DNA from: Cognatilysobacter bugurensis
GTDB lineage: Bacteria > Pseudomonadota > Gammaproteobacteria > Xanthomonadales > Xanthomonadaceae
Assembly (NCBI RefSeq): GCF_014652095.1
Contig: NZ_BMYD01000005.1
Span: forward strand, 1 to 64,000
Length of the DNA stretch: 64,000 nucleotides
Direction: 5' to 3'
A model generated the notes under the pieces. The model did no database searches, was not told the origin of the DNA, and saw only the letters and a program-made list of their open reading frames with translations. Positions 32,587 through 41,440 of the stretch are shown piece after piece. Made by a program: the position numbers and the translations under genes. Within the stretch, counting starts at the first letter, position 1; each line of letters begins with the position of its first letter.

Positions 32587-33000
32587 ATGGCTTTCAGTAG
32601 TGGTTCCGGTGGCGGCCCGATGGCGGACATCAACGTCACGCCGCTCGTCGACGTGATGCTGGTGTTGCTGATCATCTTCATGGTCACGGCGCCCGCGCTC
32701 ACGTATCCGATCGACGTCAACCTGCCGCAGAAGTCGCTCAACCCGCCGCCGCAGACGAAGACGCCGCCGGATCCGATCAGTCTGCGCATCGACGCGTCGG
32801 GCCAGGTGTTCTGGAACGACACGCCGTACCCGCTGCCGACGATCGCGAACATGATGGAAGTCGAGGTCCAGCGTGACCCGACGAACCAGCCGATGCTCGA
32901 GATCGACGCCAGCGGTGATGCCGATTACGGCATCCTCGCCAAGGTGCTCGCTTCGGCGAAGAATGCACACATGGACAAAATCGGCTTCGTGCAGAACTGA
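32587..33000 (+). CDS. exbD2: biopolymer transport protein ExbD, copy 2
   Basis: 137 residues, a paralogue of the preceding Exb[21 protein letters not shown] begins almost like copy 1 (MAFSSGNDSGGPMAEINVTP), and the membrane helix keeps the functional Asp ([17 protein letters not shown]). The periplasmic part has diverged. In Xanthomonas the second ExbD is, as I recall, dispensable for iron uptake but needed in other roles; the same split may apply here. It ends the operon at a strong terminator. Confidence 0.93.
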   Translation: MAFSSGSGGGPMADINVTPLVDVMLVLLIIFMVTAPALTYPIDVNLPQKSLNPPPQTKTPPDPISLRIDASGQVFWNDTPYPLPTIANMMEVEVQRDPTNQPMLEIDASGDADYGILAKVLASAKNAHMDKIGFVQN

Positions 33001-33025
33001 GCCGACTGCTTACCGTCGATATTGG

Positions 33026-33054
33026 AAACGCCGCCCTTGGGCGGCGTTTTTTTT
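33026..33054 (+). terminator. strong Rho-independent terminator of the tonB-exbB-exbD operon
   Basis: AAACGCCGCCC TT GGGCGGCGTTTTTTTT: an 11-bp stem with eight T residues. Confidence 0.92.
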
Positions 33055-33476
33055 GCGCGCAGGCTGCCGAACGCGCTGCTCTGGCGCGGACGCGCGGCTT
33101 CAATGTCGCAGCTCCACGCAGCGAAATGCTCCAGGTGCCGGCACGTATTCCTAACCGGATGCCTGCAGATCGCCGCCGCGCGCGGCATCGCACCGTGGGC
33201 ACACACCAGGTCGAGTCAACGGATGCAGCCACAGGCACCTCCGCAAAGCTGAAAACCCGTGCCTACACCCGTGCGTGTGCCTGTGGCCTGCATGCGCCCA
33301 CGAGCCTGCGCTTGCACCCGCATCGGCGCCACGTCCCACACCGCACGCCCCACACCAAACGGCAGACCGCAGACGGCGGATAAATCTCCGCGGTGAGCGG
33401 GAGGTTGGAGCTTGCTCACACCGTACGTCTGGGCGTAGCGTCGAGTTGGGCTTGTCGCCCGAACCGGGAGAAGTGC
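33055..33476. other. spacer between exbD2 terminator and exbD3, with inverted repeat
   Basis: About 420 bp with no credible gene. It separates the third exbD from the operon, so a promoter for exbD3 should lie here, though I found no clear boxes. A long inverted repeat, GCCACAGGCAC (33228-33238) and GTGCCTGTGGC (33277-33287), extends outward to ATGCA/TGCAT with a one-base bulge. Several CA-rich imperfect repeats (CCACACC, CACACCA) follow. Confidence 0.6.
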
Positions 33477-33872
33477 ATGGCCGCCTACGCTCCGCAGTCG
33501 TCCGAACGCGCGATCGCGCAGATCAACATCACGCCGCTGGTGGATGTGATGCTCGTCCTGCTCGTGATCTTCATGATTGCCGCGCCCGTCGTGACCCAAA
33601 CACTGACGCTCAACCTGCCGGCGCCCACCGTGGTCCCCAACGAGCCGCCGCCGCGCGCCTTGCTTCAGGTCACGCAGGCCGGCGATTTCGTCCTCGACGG
33701 CCGCACGCTTGACGCGCGGGCGCTGCCCGTCGCGCTGACTGCGCTGGCCGAACGGCGCGGTGACACGGTGCTGGAGATCAAAGCCGCCGGAGACGGCGAC
33801 TACCAGAGCTTCACCACCGCGCTATCGGCGGCACGGACGAGCGGGCTGCAGCACGTGACCTTCCAGCCGTAA
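33477..33872 (+). CDS. biopolymer transport protein ExbD, copy 3
   Basis: 131 residues from the ATG at 33477, preceded by GGGAG. It has the same fold: short cytoplasmic start (MAAYAPQSSERAIAQINITP), a helix with the proton-carrying Asp ([19 protein letters not shown]) and a smaller periplasmic domain ending TSGLQHVTFQP. It is more distant from copies 1 and 2 than they are from each other and is transcribed separately, after a strong terminator. It may serve another ExbB/TolQ-like partner or a specialised TonB. Convergent with pdxJ. Confidence 0.9.
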   Translation: MAAYAPQSSERAIAQINITPLVDVMLVLLVIFMIAAPVVTQTLTLNLPAPTVVPNEPPPRALLQVTQAGDFVLDGRTLDARALPVALTALAERRGDTVLEIKAAGDGDYQSFTTALSAARTSGLQHVTFQP

Positions 33873-34079
33873 CGCGCGCAGCTTCCGCCACTGCGGCAGC
33901 GTCGCGATCGAGGCCCGGTCGCGACGCTTGCCGCGTCGAACCTGATCCAGCAAGCGGGCAAGTGATCCGTGATCCCACGGGATCCGGAACAGGCCTGCCG
34001 CACGCGGCCCCGCCGTGCGCACCAAACGGACGACAACCGATGCGGGCGCACTACGACCGTGGGATCGACTGCTAAGTTC

Positions 34080-34859
34080 TCAGCGCAGACGCTGGCCCGA
34101 ATCCACGATCCGTCGATAAGCGCCCACCGTGGCCGCGAGTCCCGCGTACAACGCCTCGGCGACCAGCGCGTGCCCGATGGACACCTCGAGGACCCCGGGC
34201 ACGGCCCTCAGGAACCCCGGCAGGTTGTGCTGATTCAGATCGTGGCCTGCGTTTATGCCCAAGCCTGCCGCCTGCGCGACGCGGGCCGTGTGGGCAAAGC
34301 GCGCGAGCACGTCAGAAGCATCGCCGCTCTCAAACGCTTCGGCGTAGGGGCCGGTGTAAAGCTCCACCCGGTCTGCGCCGATCTCCGCCGCGCGGGCCAC
34401 CGATGCGCGTTGCACCGCATCGCCGTGCGCGTCGGCGAACACGCTGACGCGGCACCCAAGTGCTTTCAGCTCCGCGATCAGAGGCGCAAGCCGCGCGGCA
34501 TCGCGAGCAAAATCGAAGCCGTGGTCCGAGGTGAGCTGCCCGTCGTCGTCCGGCACCAGCGTCGCCTGCGCCGGGCGCACGCGCTTGCACAAGGCCAGAA
34601 AGCCCGGATACCCGGCGCGAGCCGGCGCGAACGGGTTGCCTTCGAGGTTCAACTCGACCCCGCGCGCCGCCGTCAGCGCGGCGAGCGCGTCGACGTCGTC
34701 CGCGCGGACGTGGCGCGCGTCGGGACGCGGATGGACGGTGATGCCGTGCGCACCGGCGTCCAGGCACGCCGTGGCCGCCCGCACGATGTCGGGCTCGGCG
34801 CCGCCGCGCGAATTGCGCAGCACTGCGATCTTGTTCACGTTGACGCTGAGGACGGTCAT
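34080..34859 (-). CDS. pdxJ: pyridoxine 5'-phosphate synthase
   Basis: 259 residues. Condenses 1-deoxyxylulose 5-phosphate and 3-amino-2-oxopropyl phosphate in vitamin B6 synthesis. TIM-barrel protein: it starts [20 protein letters not shown], with [16 protein letters not shown] carrying the catalytic His, ELNLEGNP with the catalytic Glu, and [13 protein letters not shown] with the phosphate-site residues. Intact and of normal length. It follows the ExbD gene in convergent orientation, as in xanthomonads. Confidence 0.95.
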   Translation of the reverse strand: MTVLSVNVNKIAVLRNSRGGAEPDIVRAATACLDAGAHGITVHPRPDARHVRADDVDALAALTAARGVELNLEGNPFAPARAGYPGFLALCKRVRPAQATLVPDDDGQLTSDHGFDFARDAARLAPLIAELKALGCRVSVFADAHGDAVQRASVARAAEIGADRVELYTGPYAEAFESGDASDVLARFAHTARVAQAAGLGINAGHDLNQHNLPGFLRAVPGVLEVSIGHALVAEALYAGLAATVGAYRRIVDSGQRLR

Positions 34860-35054
34860 GTCTGCACTTTAGCCGGGCCCCGCACCGAGCGCATCGGCGC
34901 CGAACTCGCAGCCGATGGGCAAGACATTTGGCCGCAAGCCACCGAGGACGAAACGGTCAACCACGACAGCGCAAGACGCCCGCCAACGCAGCCTGCCCCC
35001 GACCTACCGAATCGCCTCGCCAAAGCGGCGAACCCCGCCAGCCGACCGGCGCCC

Positions 35055-35327
35055 TCAGCGGCGCGCGTCACCCAGCGCAGTCGACTCGGCCGCCGCCGCG
35101 AGGCGGCGGGCCTCGGCCTGCTCGCGCAGCCGCTGCAGCTCCACCGCATCGACCAACGAAGACTCGTCGCGACTGCGACTTGCGACGCGTTGGGCGAGCC
35201 ACCCGAGCGCCGCCGCGAGCGTCGCGACGCAGGCCACGAGCAGGCAGATGATGACGAGCGTGACCGAGCTGGCGCGGAATGCGACCGCGAACGCCGCGGC
35301 CGCGAGCAAAGCATAGAGCCAGGGCAT
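35055..35327 (-). CDS. small two-helix membrane protein, unknown function
   Basis: 90 residues. The ATG at 35327 has GGAGG seven bases upstream, so it is preferred over a longer reading to 35348. Two membrane segments (about 3-18 and 22-50: MPWLYALLAAAAFAVAF, then SSVTLVIICLLVACVATLAA) are followed by a charged helical tail rich in Arg, Glu and Ala (SRSRDESSLVDAVELQRLRE). I know no function. Similar small inner-membrane proteins occur next to pdxJ in related genomes, as I recall. The tail might form a coiled coil. Confidence 0.7.
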   Translation of the reverse strand: MPWLYALLAAAAFAVAFRASSVTLVIICLLVACVATLAAALGWLAQRVASRSRDESSLVDAVELQRLREQAEARRLAAAAESTALGDARR

Positions 35328-35416
35328 CGCAGATCCTCCAAGGGGCACGGGTCGAGTCTAACGGTCGCGCGCTGCCCGCCACGTGCACTTGGCGCGCCGC
35401 GTCGACCGTTCGTCGT

Positions 35417-36850
35417 CTACAGCAGCGGCGACACCAGCCTCGCGAGCGCCTCGGGCAGGCGAGAGCGCAGCAGCGGGCGCGCGCGATCATTGCGGACCTC
35501 CGGCGCGTCGAGCAGGTCGTGCTCGAGCAGCTTTGCCAGCTCACCGGCGACCGTCTCGTCGCGAAACAGCACCGACACTTCGAAATTCAGGCGGAAACTG
35601 CGGTGGTCGAAGTTTGCGCTGCCGATGATCGCCAGGTCGTCGTCGCACAGCAGCGCCTTGGTGTGCATCAGGCGCGGGGTGTATTCGTGGATGCGCACAC
35701 CAGCCTGCAGCAGGTCGTCGAAATACGAGCGCGTCGCGTACGTCACCAGGCGGCTGTCGCACACCTTGGGCACGATCAATCGCACGTCGAGCCCGCCGAG
35801 CGCCGCGGACGTAAGTGCCATCATCGCGGCCTCGCCGGGCACGAAGTACGGCGTGACGAGCCACACGCGCCGCGCCGCGGCGTGGATCGCGCTCACGTGC
35901 ACGCGATGGATCGCCTCCCAAGGCGAGTCGGGGCCGGACACGAGCACCTGCGAGGCGATCGGACCGAGCGGCCCGCTCGTCTCCGGCAGCACCAGCGGAG
36001 GCAGGCGGGTCGCATACGCCCAGTCTTCGACGAACACGAGTTGCAAGGCACCGACGACCTCGCCCTCGAGCCGCAGGTGCAGGTCGCGGTACGCGTCCCC
36101 GCAGGCGCGTTCGTCCTGCTCGTCGGTGATGTTGATGCCGCCGGTGAACGCCACGCGGTGATCGATGATGACGATCTTGCGGTGCGTGCGCAGGTTCAAC
36201 CACGGTCGCTTCCAGAACCGATGCAGGCGCATCGGGTGGAACCAGGCGATCTCGCCGCCGGCATCGAGCAGCGGCTGCATGAAACGCCGCGTGATCCGGG
36301 CGGCACCCACCGCATCCAGCAACAGTCGGACCGTCACGCCCGCGCGCGCGCGCTCCGCAAGCGCATCGCGCAGGGCCGTGCCGATGCGATCGGGCTTGTA
36401 GATGTAGTACTCGAGGTGGATGTGATCGCGGGCCTGCGCAACGGCCGCGAGCAGCGCGTCGTATTTCGCTGCGCCGTCGACGAGCAGCCGCACCGACGTC
36501 GCGCTGCCGGCGGGCAGCCCCGTGGTGGCACGCGCGACCCGCGCAAGCTCCGTCGATTCCGGGCTCGGGTCGTGCCCGACAGGCGGCGGCGGCATGCCCA
36601 CGCGCGCGCGGCCACGGCGCAGGCGCTGACGCCGGATGCGCTGTGGGCCGAACACGTAGTAGATGAAAAAACCGAGGTACGGCAGCGCCGCGAGGCTGAC
36701 CAGCCAACTCAGCGTCGCGACGGGCTCGCGCTTTTGCAGCACGATCCAAAGCCCCAGGCCCGCGACGTACGCAAGCCAGCCGATCGTGAGGTACAGGCCA
36801 ATGTGCGGAATGCGCGCGAGCGCGTGCCAAGCCTGTTCGAGCGTGTCCAC
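35417..36850 (-). CDS. cls: cardiolipin synthase
   Basis: 477 residues from the GTG at 36850, which has GGGAGG five bases upstream. Two N-terminal membrane helices (about 17-38 and 46-67) with PLDc_N-type features are followed by two phospholipase-D domains. HKD 1 is HRKIVIIDHRVAFTGGIN, HKD 2 HTKALLCDDDLAIIGSANFD. This matches ClsA/ClsB-type enzymes, which join two phosphatidylglycerols into cardiolipin at the inner membrane. A second PLD-family protein, the lipoprotein at 2297-4213, is encoded in the window; the two differ clearly in topology. Confidence 0.92.
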   Translation of the reverse strand: MDTLEQAWHALARIPHIGLYLTIGWLAYVAGLGLWIVLQKREPVATLSWLVSLAALPYLGFFIYYVFGPQRIRRQRLRRGRARVGMPPPPVGHDPSPESTELARVARATTGLPAGSATSVRLLVDGAAKYDALLAAVAQARDHIHLEYYIYKPDRIGTALRDALAERARAGVTVRLLLDAVGAARITRRFMQPLLDAGGEIAWFHPMRLHRFWKRPWLNLRTHRKIVIIDHRVAFTGGINITDEQDERACGDAYRDLHLRLEGEVVGALQLVFVEDWAYATRLPPLVLPETSGPLGPIASQVLVSGPDSPWEAIHRVHVSAIHAAARRVWLVTPYFVPGEAAMMALTSAALGGLDVRLIVPKVCDSRLVTYATRSYFDDLLQAGVRIHEYTPRLMHTKALLCDDDLAIIGSANFDHRSFRLNFEVSVLFRDETVAGELAKLLEHDLLDAPEVRNDRARPLLRSRLPEALARLVSPLL

Positions 36851-36918
36851 GCAGCCTCCCTCAGCGTTCCGGGTGCGCCGTCGCAGTGCCTGCGACGCCA
36901 CGCGTTAGCCTAGGCGGC

Positions 36919-38007
36919 ATGGACGATGCCCGCAAAGCCCGGGCGCCGATCAAAGGCCGCGGCGCTGCCTCGCGCGTGGCCGGGCGCTTCGACAAAACGC
37001 ACACCGCCGGTGAGGACGACGGCTGGGGCTCGGTGTACGACGGCCTCGACGACGCTGCGCGTCCGCGCACCGAAGTCACCGCCGAAACCGCGCGTTCGAT
37101 CATCACCCGCAATACATCCCCCGATATCGGCTTCAGTCAGTCGGTCAATCCATACCGCGGTTGTGAGCACGGCTGCGTGTATTGCTTCGCCCGGCCCTCC
37201 CACGCGTACCTCGATCTTTCGCCCGGGCTCGACTTCGAAACGCGCCTGTTTGCGAAGACGAACGCCGCCGAGCGCCTGCGCGAGGAACTGGCCAAACCGG
37301 GCTACGTGCCGTCGACGATCGCGCTGGGCATCAACACCGATGCGTACCAGCCGATCGAGCGCGGCCACCGGATCACGCGCGAGGTGCTCGAACTGCTCGC
37401 TCAGTGCCGGCACCCGGTGAGCTTTGTCACCAAGAGCGCGCTGATCGAGCGCGACCTCGACGTGCTTGCGCAGATGGCGCAGGACCGCCTTGTGCACGTG
37501 TTCTTCTCGATCACCACGCTCGACAACCGGCTCGCTTCGAAACTCGAACCGCGCGCCGCGGCGCCGCATGCCCGGCTGCGTGCGATGCGCGCGTTGCACG
37601 AGGCCGGCGTGCCGGTCGGCGTGATGATCGCCCCGGTGATCCCGTTCATCACCGACGCCGAGCTCGAACGCATTCTCGAGGCGTCGCATGACAACGGTGC
37701 CCGCGCCGCCGGCTGGGTGCTGCTGCGGCTGCCGCACGAGCTCAAGCCGATCTGGCGCGAGTGGCTCGAACTGCACTACCCGGACCGCGCGGCGCACGTC
37801 ATGAGCTTGGTGCAGCAGATGCGCGGCGGGCGCGATTACGACAGCGGCTTCGGCACGCGCATGCGCGGCGAAGGCCCGTTCGCGCAGCTGCTCGCCCAAC
37901 GCTTCAAACGCGCCACCCGGCAGCTCGGCTACGGGCGGCTTGCGCCACTCGATGTGTCCCGCTTCGAACCGCCGCGCCCGCCGTCGCCGCAGGGCGACCT
38001 GTTCTAG
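36919..38007 (+). CDS. radical SAM protein (PA0069/SplB-like family)
   Basis: 362 residues. The ATG at 36919 is used; the longer reading from 36886 overlaps the divergent cls gene. The iron-sulfur motif is CEHGCVYC (Cys82, Cys86, Cys89), i.e. CxxxCxxC, followed by FARPSHAYLDLSPGLDFETR. This matches the PA0069-like radical SAM family, related to spore photoproduct lyase. The function of the family is not known; a DNA or tRNA repair role has been guessed from relatives. C-terminus ends PPSPQGDLF. Confidence 0.9.
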   Translation: MDDARKARAPIKGRGAASRVAGRFDKTHTAGEDDGWGSVYDGLDDAARPRTEVTAETARSIITRNTSPDIGFSQSVNPYRGCEHGCVYCFARPSHAYLDLSPGLDFETRLFAKTNAAERLREELAKPGYVPSTIALGINTDAYQPIERGHRITREVLELLAQCRHPVSFVTKSALIERDLDVLAQMAQDRLVHVFFSITTLDNRLASKLEPRAAAPHARLRAMRALHEAGVPVGVMIAPVIPFITDAELERILEASHDNGARAAGWVLLRLPHELKPIWREWLELHYPDRAAHVMSLVQQMRGGRDYDSGFGTRMRGEGPFAQLLAQRFKRATRQLGYGRLAPLDVSRFEPPRPPSPQGDLF

Positions 38008-38010
38008 CCC

Positions 38011-39819
38011 TCAGCCGACTGCGGGCCAGAGCGGCCCATCGAGCCACAGCCAGCGCGCCATCCACGCCGATACGAGCGCGATCAGCACGGTCAGCGGCAG
38101 GCCAATGCGCAGGAAATCGTTGAAGCGGTACTGGCCCGGCCCGAGGATCAGCAGGTTGCCGTGGTGGCCGATCGGCGTGAGAAACGACGCCACTGCGCCG
38201 AGCGCAGTGCATACGACGAACGGCGTGGCCGGCAGGCCGATTGCCTGCGCCACCCCGATCGCGATCGGCCCGAGTAGCACCGTCGTCGCGGCATCCGACA
38301 GGATCTGCGTGAGCAGCCCCGCCAGCGTGAACAACACCAGCAACACGCCCAGCACGGGCCAGCCGGCGACGACCGTGAGCAGCGCGTCGGCCATGAGCTG
38401 CGCGGTGCCGGTCTGCTCCATCGCAATGCCGAGCGGAATTACGCCGGCGATCATCACGAAGATGCGTACGTCGATCTCGCGGTAGGCCTGATCGATATCG
38501 ACGCAGCGCGTGGCGACCATCGCAACCGCGCCGAACAGGAACGCAAGCGGCGCCGGCAACCACTCGGTGCCGGCCGCGAGCACCGTCGCGGCGAGGATCG
38601 CGAGCGCGATCGGTGCGCGCACGCGGCGCCGCGCTTCGCCCGCGAACGGCACGAGCATCAGAAAGCCGTGGTGCGAGGCGAGCTCGGCAAAGCGCGACGG
38701 CCGGCCCCACAACACGAGCAGGTCGCTCTCGCGTAGGCGCGCGTCCGCGAGCCGGGGCGCAATGTACTCGTCGCGTCGCCACAGCCCGACGATCACCGCA
38801 TGGAAGCGACGCGCGAAGTTGAGCTCGCCGATCGAATGGCCGATGAACTCCGAGCCCGGCGCCACCAGTGCCTGCACCAGCTGCGCATCGCCCTCGCCGC
38901 CTGCGTGGTCGGCAAAGCGCGACACCGCGTAGAGGTCGAGGTTTTCGTCGGCGTGCAGTGACGCTAGCGCATCGGCCGATGCTTCCACGAGCAGCACATC
39001 GCCGCTGAGCAGCGGGCTCGTCGGCGTGAGGTCCGCGCGCAGCTTCCCATCGCGCATCCAGCCGAGCAGGCGGAACTTGTCGCCGAGCGATTTCTGCAAG
39101 TCTGCGAGCGGCTTCGTGCTCCAGCGCGAGCCTTCGACGATCAAAAGCTCGGTGCGGTACCGGTCCAGGCGCAGGTAATCGGCGTCCCCCATCGCGCCGA
39201 AGTGCTTGGGCAGCAGCCAGCGCGCGATCAGCATGTACACGACGCCGATCAGCACCAGCGCCAGGCCGATCGGGGTGATCGAGAAGATGCCCAGCCCCGG
39301 CTCGCCGCTGCGCTCGATCATGTTGTCGGCGAGCAGGAACGCGGGCGCACTCACGAGCGTGAGCGTGGTGCCGAGCGACGCCGCGAACGACATCGGCATC
39401 AGCAGCCGCGACACCGACAGCCCGCGCGACTGCGCGAAGCGCGAGAGGATCGGCAGCATCATCGCGGTCACCATCACGTGGTGCGTGAACGACGACAGCG
39501 CCGCGACGGTCGGCATGACCACGGCGATGGCGCGCGATTCGCGCTGACCCGCGGCGCGCCCGATGCCTTGGCCGATGCGTTCGGTCAGACCGGTCGCGGC
39601 CAGGCCGCCGGAGATCACGAACACGGCCGCGACGATGATCGCCGGCTCGCTCGCAAAGCCCGACAACGCCTGCTTCGCGTCGAGCACGCCGGTGAGCACA
39701 AGCGCGAGCAGCGTGAGCATCGCGGTGACGTCGACGCGCAGACGCTCGCTGATGAACAGATACAGCGCGCCCGCGAGGATGAGCAGGAACAGCGCTTGTT
39801 GTAAGTCGATCGCCGGCAT
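38011..39819 (-). CDS. SLC13-type permease with central RCK_C domains
   Basis: 602 residues from the ATG at 39819. About ten to twelve membrane helices in two halves are split by a soluble part (about 200-390) containing two TrkA-C (RCK_C) type segments (RLLGWMRDGKLRADLTPTSP and FIGHSIGELNFARRFHAVIV). The membrane halves have the typical SLC13/ArsB-like SFTHHVMVTAMMLPIL and LTQILSDAATTVLLGPIAIG motifs. Likely imports or exports a divalent anion (sulfate, dicarboxylate or similar); substrate not determinable. It overlaps nothing but ends only four bases from the convergent radical SAM gene. Confidence 0.87.
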   Translation of the reverse strand: MPAIDLQQALFLLILAGALYLFISERLRVDVTAMLTLLALVLTGVLDAKQALSGFASEPAIIVAAVFVISGGLAATGLTERIGQGIGRAAGQRESRAIAVVMPTVAALSSFTHHVMVTAMMLPILSRFAQSRGLSVSRLLMPMSFAASLGTTLTLVSAPAFLLADNMIERSGEPGLGIFSITPIGLALVLIGVVYMLIARWLLPKHFGAMGDADYLRLDRYRTELLIVEGSRWSTKPLADLQKSLGDKFRLLGWMRDGKLRADLTPTSPLLSGDVLLVEASADALASLHADENLDLYAVSRFADHAGGEGDAQLVQALVAPGSEFIGHSIGELNFARRFHAVIVGLWRRDEYIAPRLADARLRESDLLVLWGRPSRFAELASHHGFLMLVPFAGEARRRVRAPIALAILAATVLAAGTEWLPAPLAFLFGAVAMVATRCVDIDQAYREIDVRIFVMIAGVIPLGIAMEQTGTAQLMADALLTVVAGWPVLGVLLVLFTLAGLLTQILSDAATTVLLGPIAIGVAQAIGLPATPFVVCTALGAVASFLTPIGHHGNLLILGPGQYRFNDFLRIGLPLTVLIALVSAWMARWLWLDGPLWPAVG

Positions 39820-39914
39820 GCGCGCATTGTGCGGCACCGCATGGGCCCCGCCCATGCACCACCCCGTCACGGATCCTCGCTAAAATCCCGGCCGGCCCGC
39901 GGTTCCCGACCCGA

Positions 39915-40994
39915 ATGACTGACTTTTCCGCCCTGTCAGGCGGCCCGGCGTCCCACCGCTTGCGGCGCGCGATCGAAGCGCTCGACACCGGCCTCGCCCT
40001 CGTCGACGCACGCGGACACTGGCTTGAATTCAACGCCGCCGTGCCGCGCCTGCTGGGCCAGTGCGCTTCTTCGCTCGAGGCGTCGCCCGCGAACGAACAC
40101 GTAGCTGTGCATGATCGCGCCGCGTTCGACGGCGCACTCGCGGCCTGTCGCGACCGCGGCGCACGCGCCGATCTCACCTGCACCTGGCAGTGCGCCGACA
40201 CGGCGCGCAGCATGCGCACGCGCATCGCACCCGCCGATGGCGATGACGGCGTCGTGCTCATCCAGCTCGATGCGATCGCCGATGTGACTGATACCGATCG
40301 CGCGCGCACGCTGCAGCTGTTTGCCGACAAGGTCTCGCACGACCTGCGCGCGCCGCTGCGCTCCATCGAGAGCTTCTCCACCTTGCTCGCGCGCCGCGCG
40401 GCCGAACGCCTCGACGACACCGACCGCGATCACCTCGCACGCATCCGCGCCGCGGCCGGTCGCATGGCCGGACTGCTCGATGCGCTCGGCGAATACGCAC
40501 GTGCGTTGCAGGCCGAGCTGCGTTGCGCGGAGGTTGATCTGAGCCTGCTTGCCGAATGGGTCGGCGCGGAGTTGCGTGAAGCCGAACCGGACCGTGACGC
40601 CGCATTGCATGTGCAGCCGGGCCTGGTGGTGCATGGCGACGAGCGGCTGCTCAAATCAATGCTCGCGCAAGTGTTGCGCAATGCGTGGACCTTCTCGCGC
40701 GATCGCGACACCGTGCACATCGAATTCGACGGCGAACGCAATCACGACCGCCTCTATGTGCGCGTGCGCGACCGCGGCTGCGGATTCGACATGCAGTATG
40801 CTCACAAGCTGTTCGAGCCGTTTCAGCGCCTGCACGGCAGCGAGCAAGGCGGCGGCCATGGCCTCGGCCTGGCGATCGCGCAGTGCATCGCACAGCGTCA
40901 CGGCGGATCGATACGCGGCACGTCGCAACCCGGCGTCGGCAGCGAATTCACGCTTGAATTGCCGGCCGTGCCGGACACGGACAAGGAACGGTGA
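39915..40994 (+). CDS. PAS-domain sensor histidine kinase (soluble)
   Basis: 359 residues, no membrane segment. A PAS-like sensor domain (about 15-125), a HisKA domain with the phospho-acceptor His142 in VSHDLRAPLRSIESF, and an HATPase_c domain (N box QVLRNAWTFSRD, G boxes RDRGCGFDMQY and GGGHGLGLAIAQ). This architecture resembles the kinase halves of phytochrome-type kinases. The gene overlaps the response regulator start (TGATG), so the two form a coupled system. The signal is unknown; a light or redox link is speculative. Confidence 0.9.
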   Translation: MTDFSALSGGPASHRLRRAIEALDTGLALVDARGHWLEFNAAVPRLLGQCASSLEASPANEHVAVHDRAAFDGALAACRDRGARADLTCTWQCADTARSMRTRIAPADGDDGVVLIQLDAIADVTDTDRARTLQLFADKVSHDLRAPLRSIESFSTLLARRAAERLDDTDRDHLARIRAAAGRMAGLLDALGEYARALQAELRCAEVDLSLLAEWVGAELREAEPDRDAALHVQPGLVVHGDERLLKSMLAQVLRNAWTFSRDRDTVHIEFDGERNHDRLYVRVRDRGCGFDMQYAHKLFEPFQRLHGSEQGGGHGLGLAIAQCIAQRHGGSIRGTSQPGVGSEFTLELPAVPDTDKER

Positions 40995-41431
40995 TGCAAC
41001 GCGACATCCTGCTCGTCGAAGACAACCCGGACGACGTCGAACTCACGCGGCTTGCGTTCGACGAGGCGAAGGTTGCGAACACACTCGTCGTGGTCGGCGA
41101 CGGCGCTGAAGCGCTCGACTATCTGTTTGCACGCGGCGCGTACGCCGATCGCGATCCCGCCGCGTTGCCGTCGATCGTGCTGCTCGATCTGAACCTGCCG
41201 AAGATCGACGGCCGCGAAGTGCTGCAGGCGATCCGCTCGAACGAGCTCACGCGCACGTTGCCGGTCGTGGTGCTGACCACGAGCACCGAGCCGTTCGACG
41301 TCGAGGCGAGCTACGCGCTCGGGGTGAACAGCTACATCCAAAAGCCTGTGGATTTCGAGCAGTTCGTGTGGGCGGTCAAGCAGGTCGGCCTGTACTGGCT
41401 CGTGCTCAACCACCCGCGCGAAGCGGGCTGA
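40994..41431 (+). CDS. Rcp1-type single-domain response regulator
   Basis: 145 residues, a CheY-like receiver with no output domain. The phospho-acceptor is Asp65 in VLLDLNLPKID; the N-terminal acidic residues are VEDNPDDVELT and the switch Lys is in YIQKPVDF. The extended loop before the Asp strand (GAYADRDPAALPS) is typical of the Rcp1 family, known partners of phytochromes. ATG 40994 shares a base with the kinase stop; GTG 40991 is possible. It probably relays phosphate from the adjacent kinase to unknown targets. Confidence 0.9.
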   Translation: MQRDILLVEDNPDDVELTRLAFDEAKVANTLVVVGDGAEALDYLFARGAYADRDPAALPSIVLLDLNLPKIDGREVLQAIRSNELTRTLPVVVLTTSTEPFDVEASYALGVNSYIQKPVDFEQFVWAVKQVGLYWLVLNHPREAG

Positions 41432-41440
41432 CGCGCCCGA

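Noticed and set aside
33393-33476. Longer N-terminus for ExbD copy 3
   Set aside because: The internal ATG at 33477 has a ribosome-binding site and matches the length of other ExbD proteins.
33873-34079. Possible small gene between exbD3 and pdxJ
   Set aside because: Only unsupported frames; no start signal or similarity.
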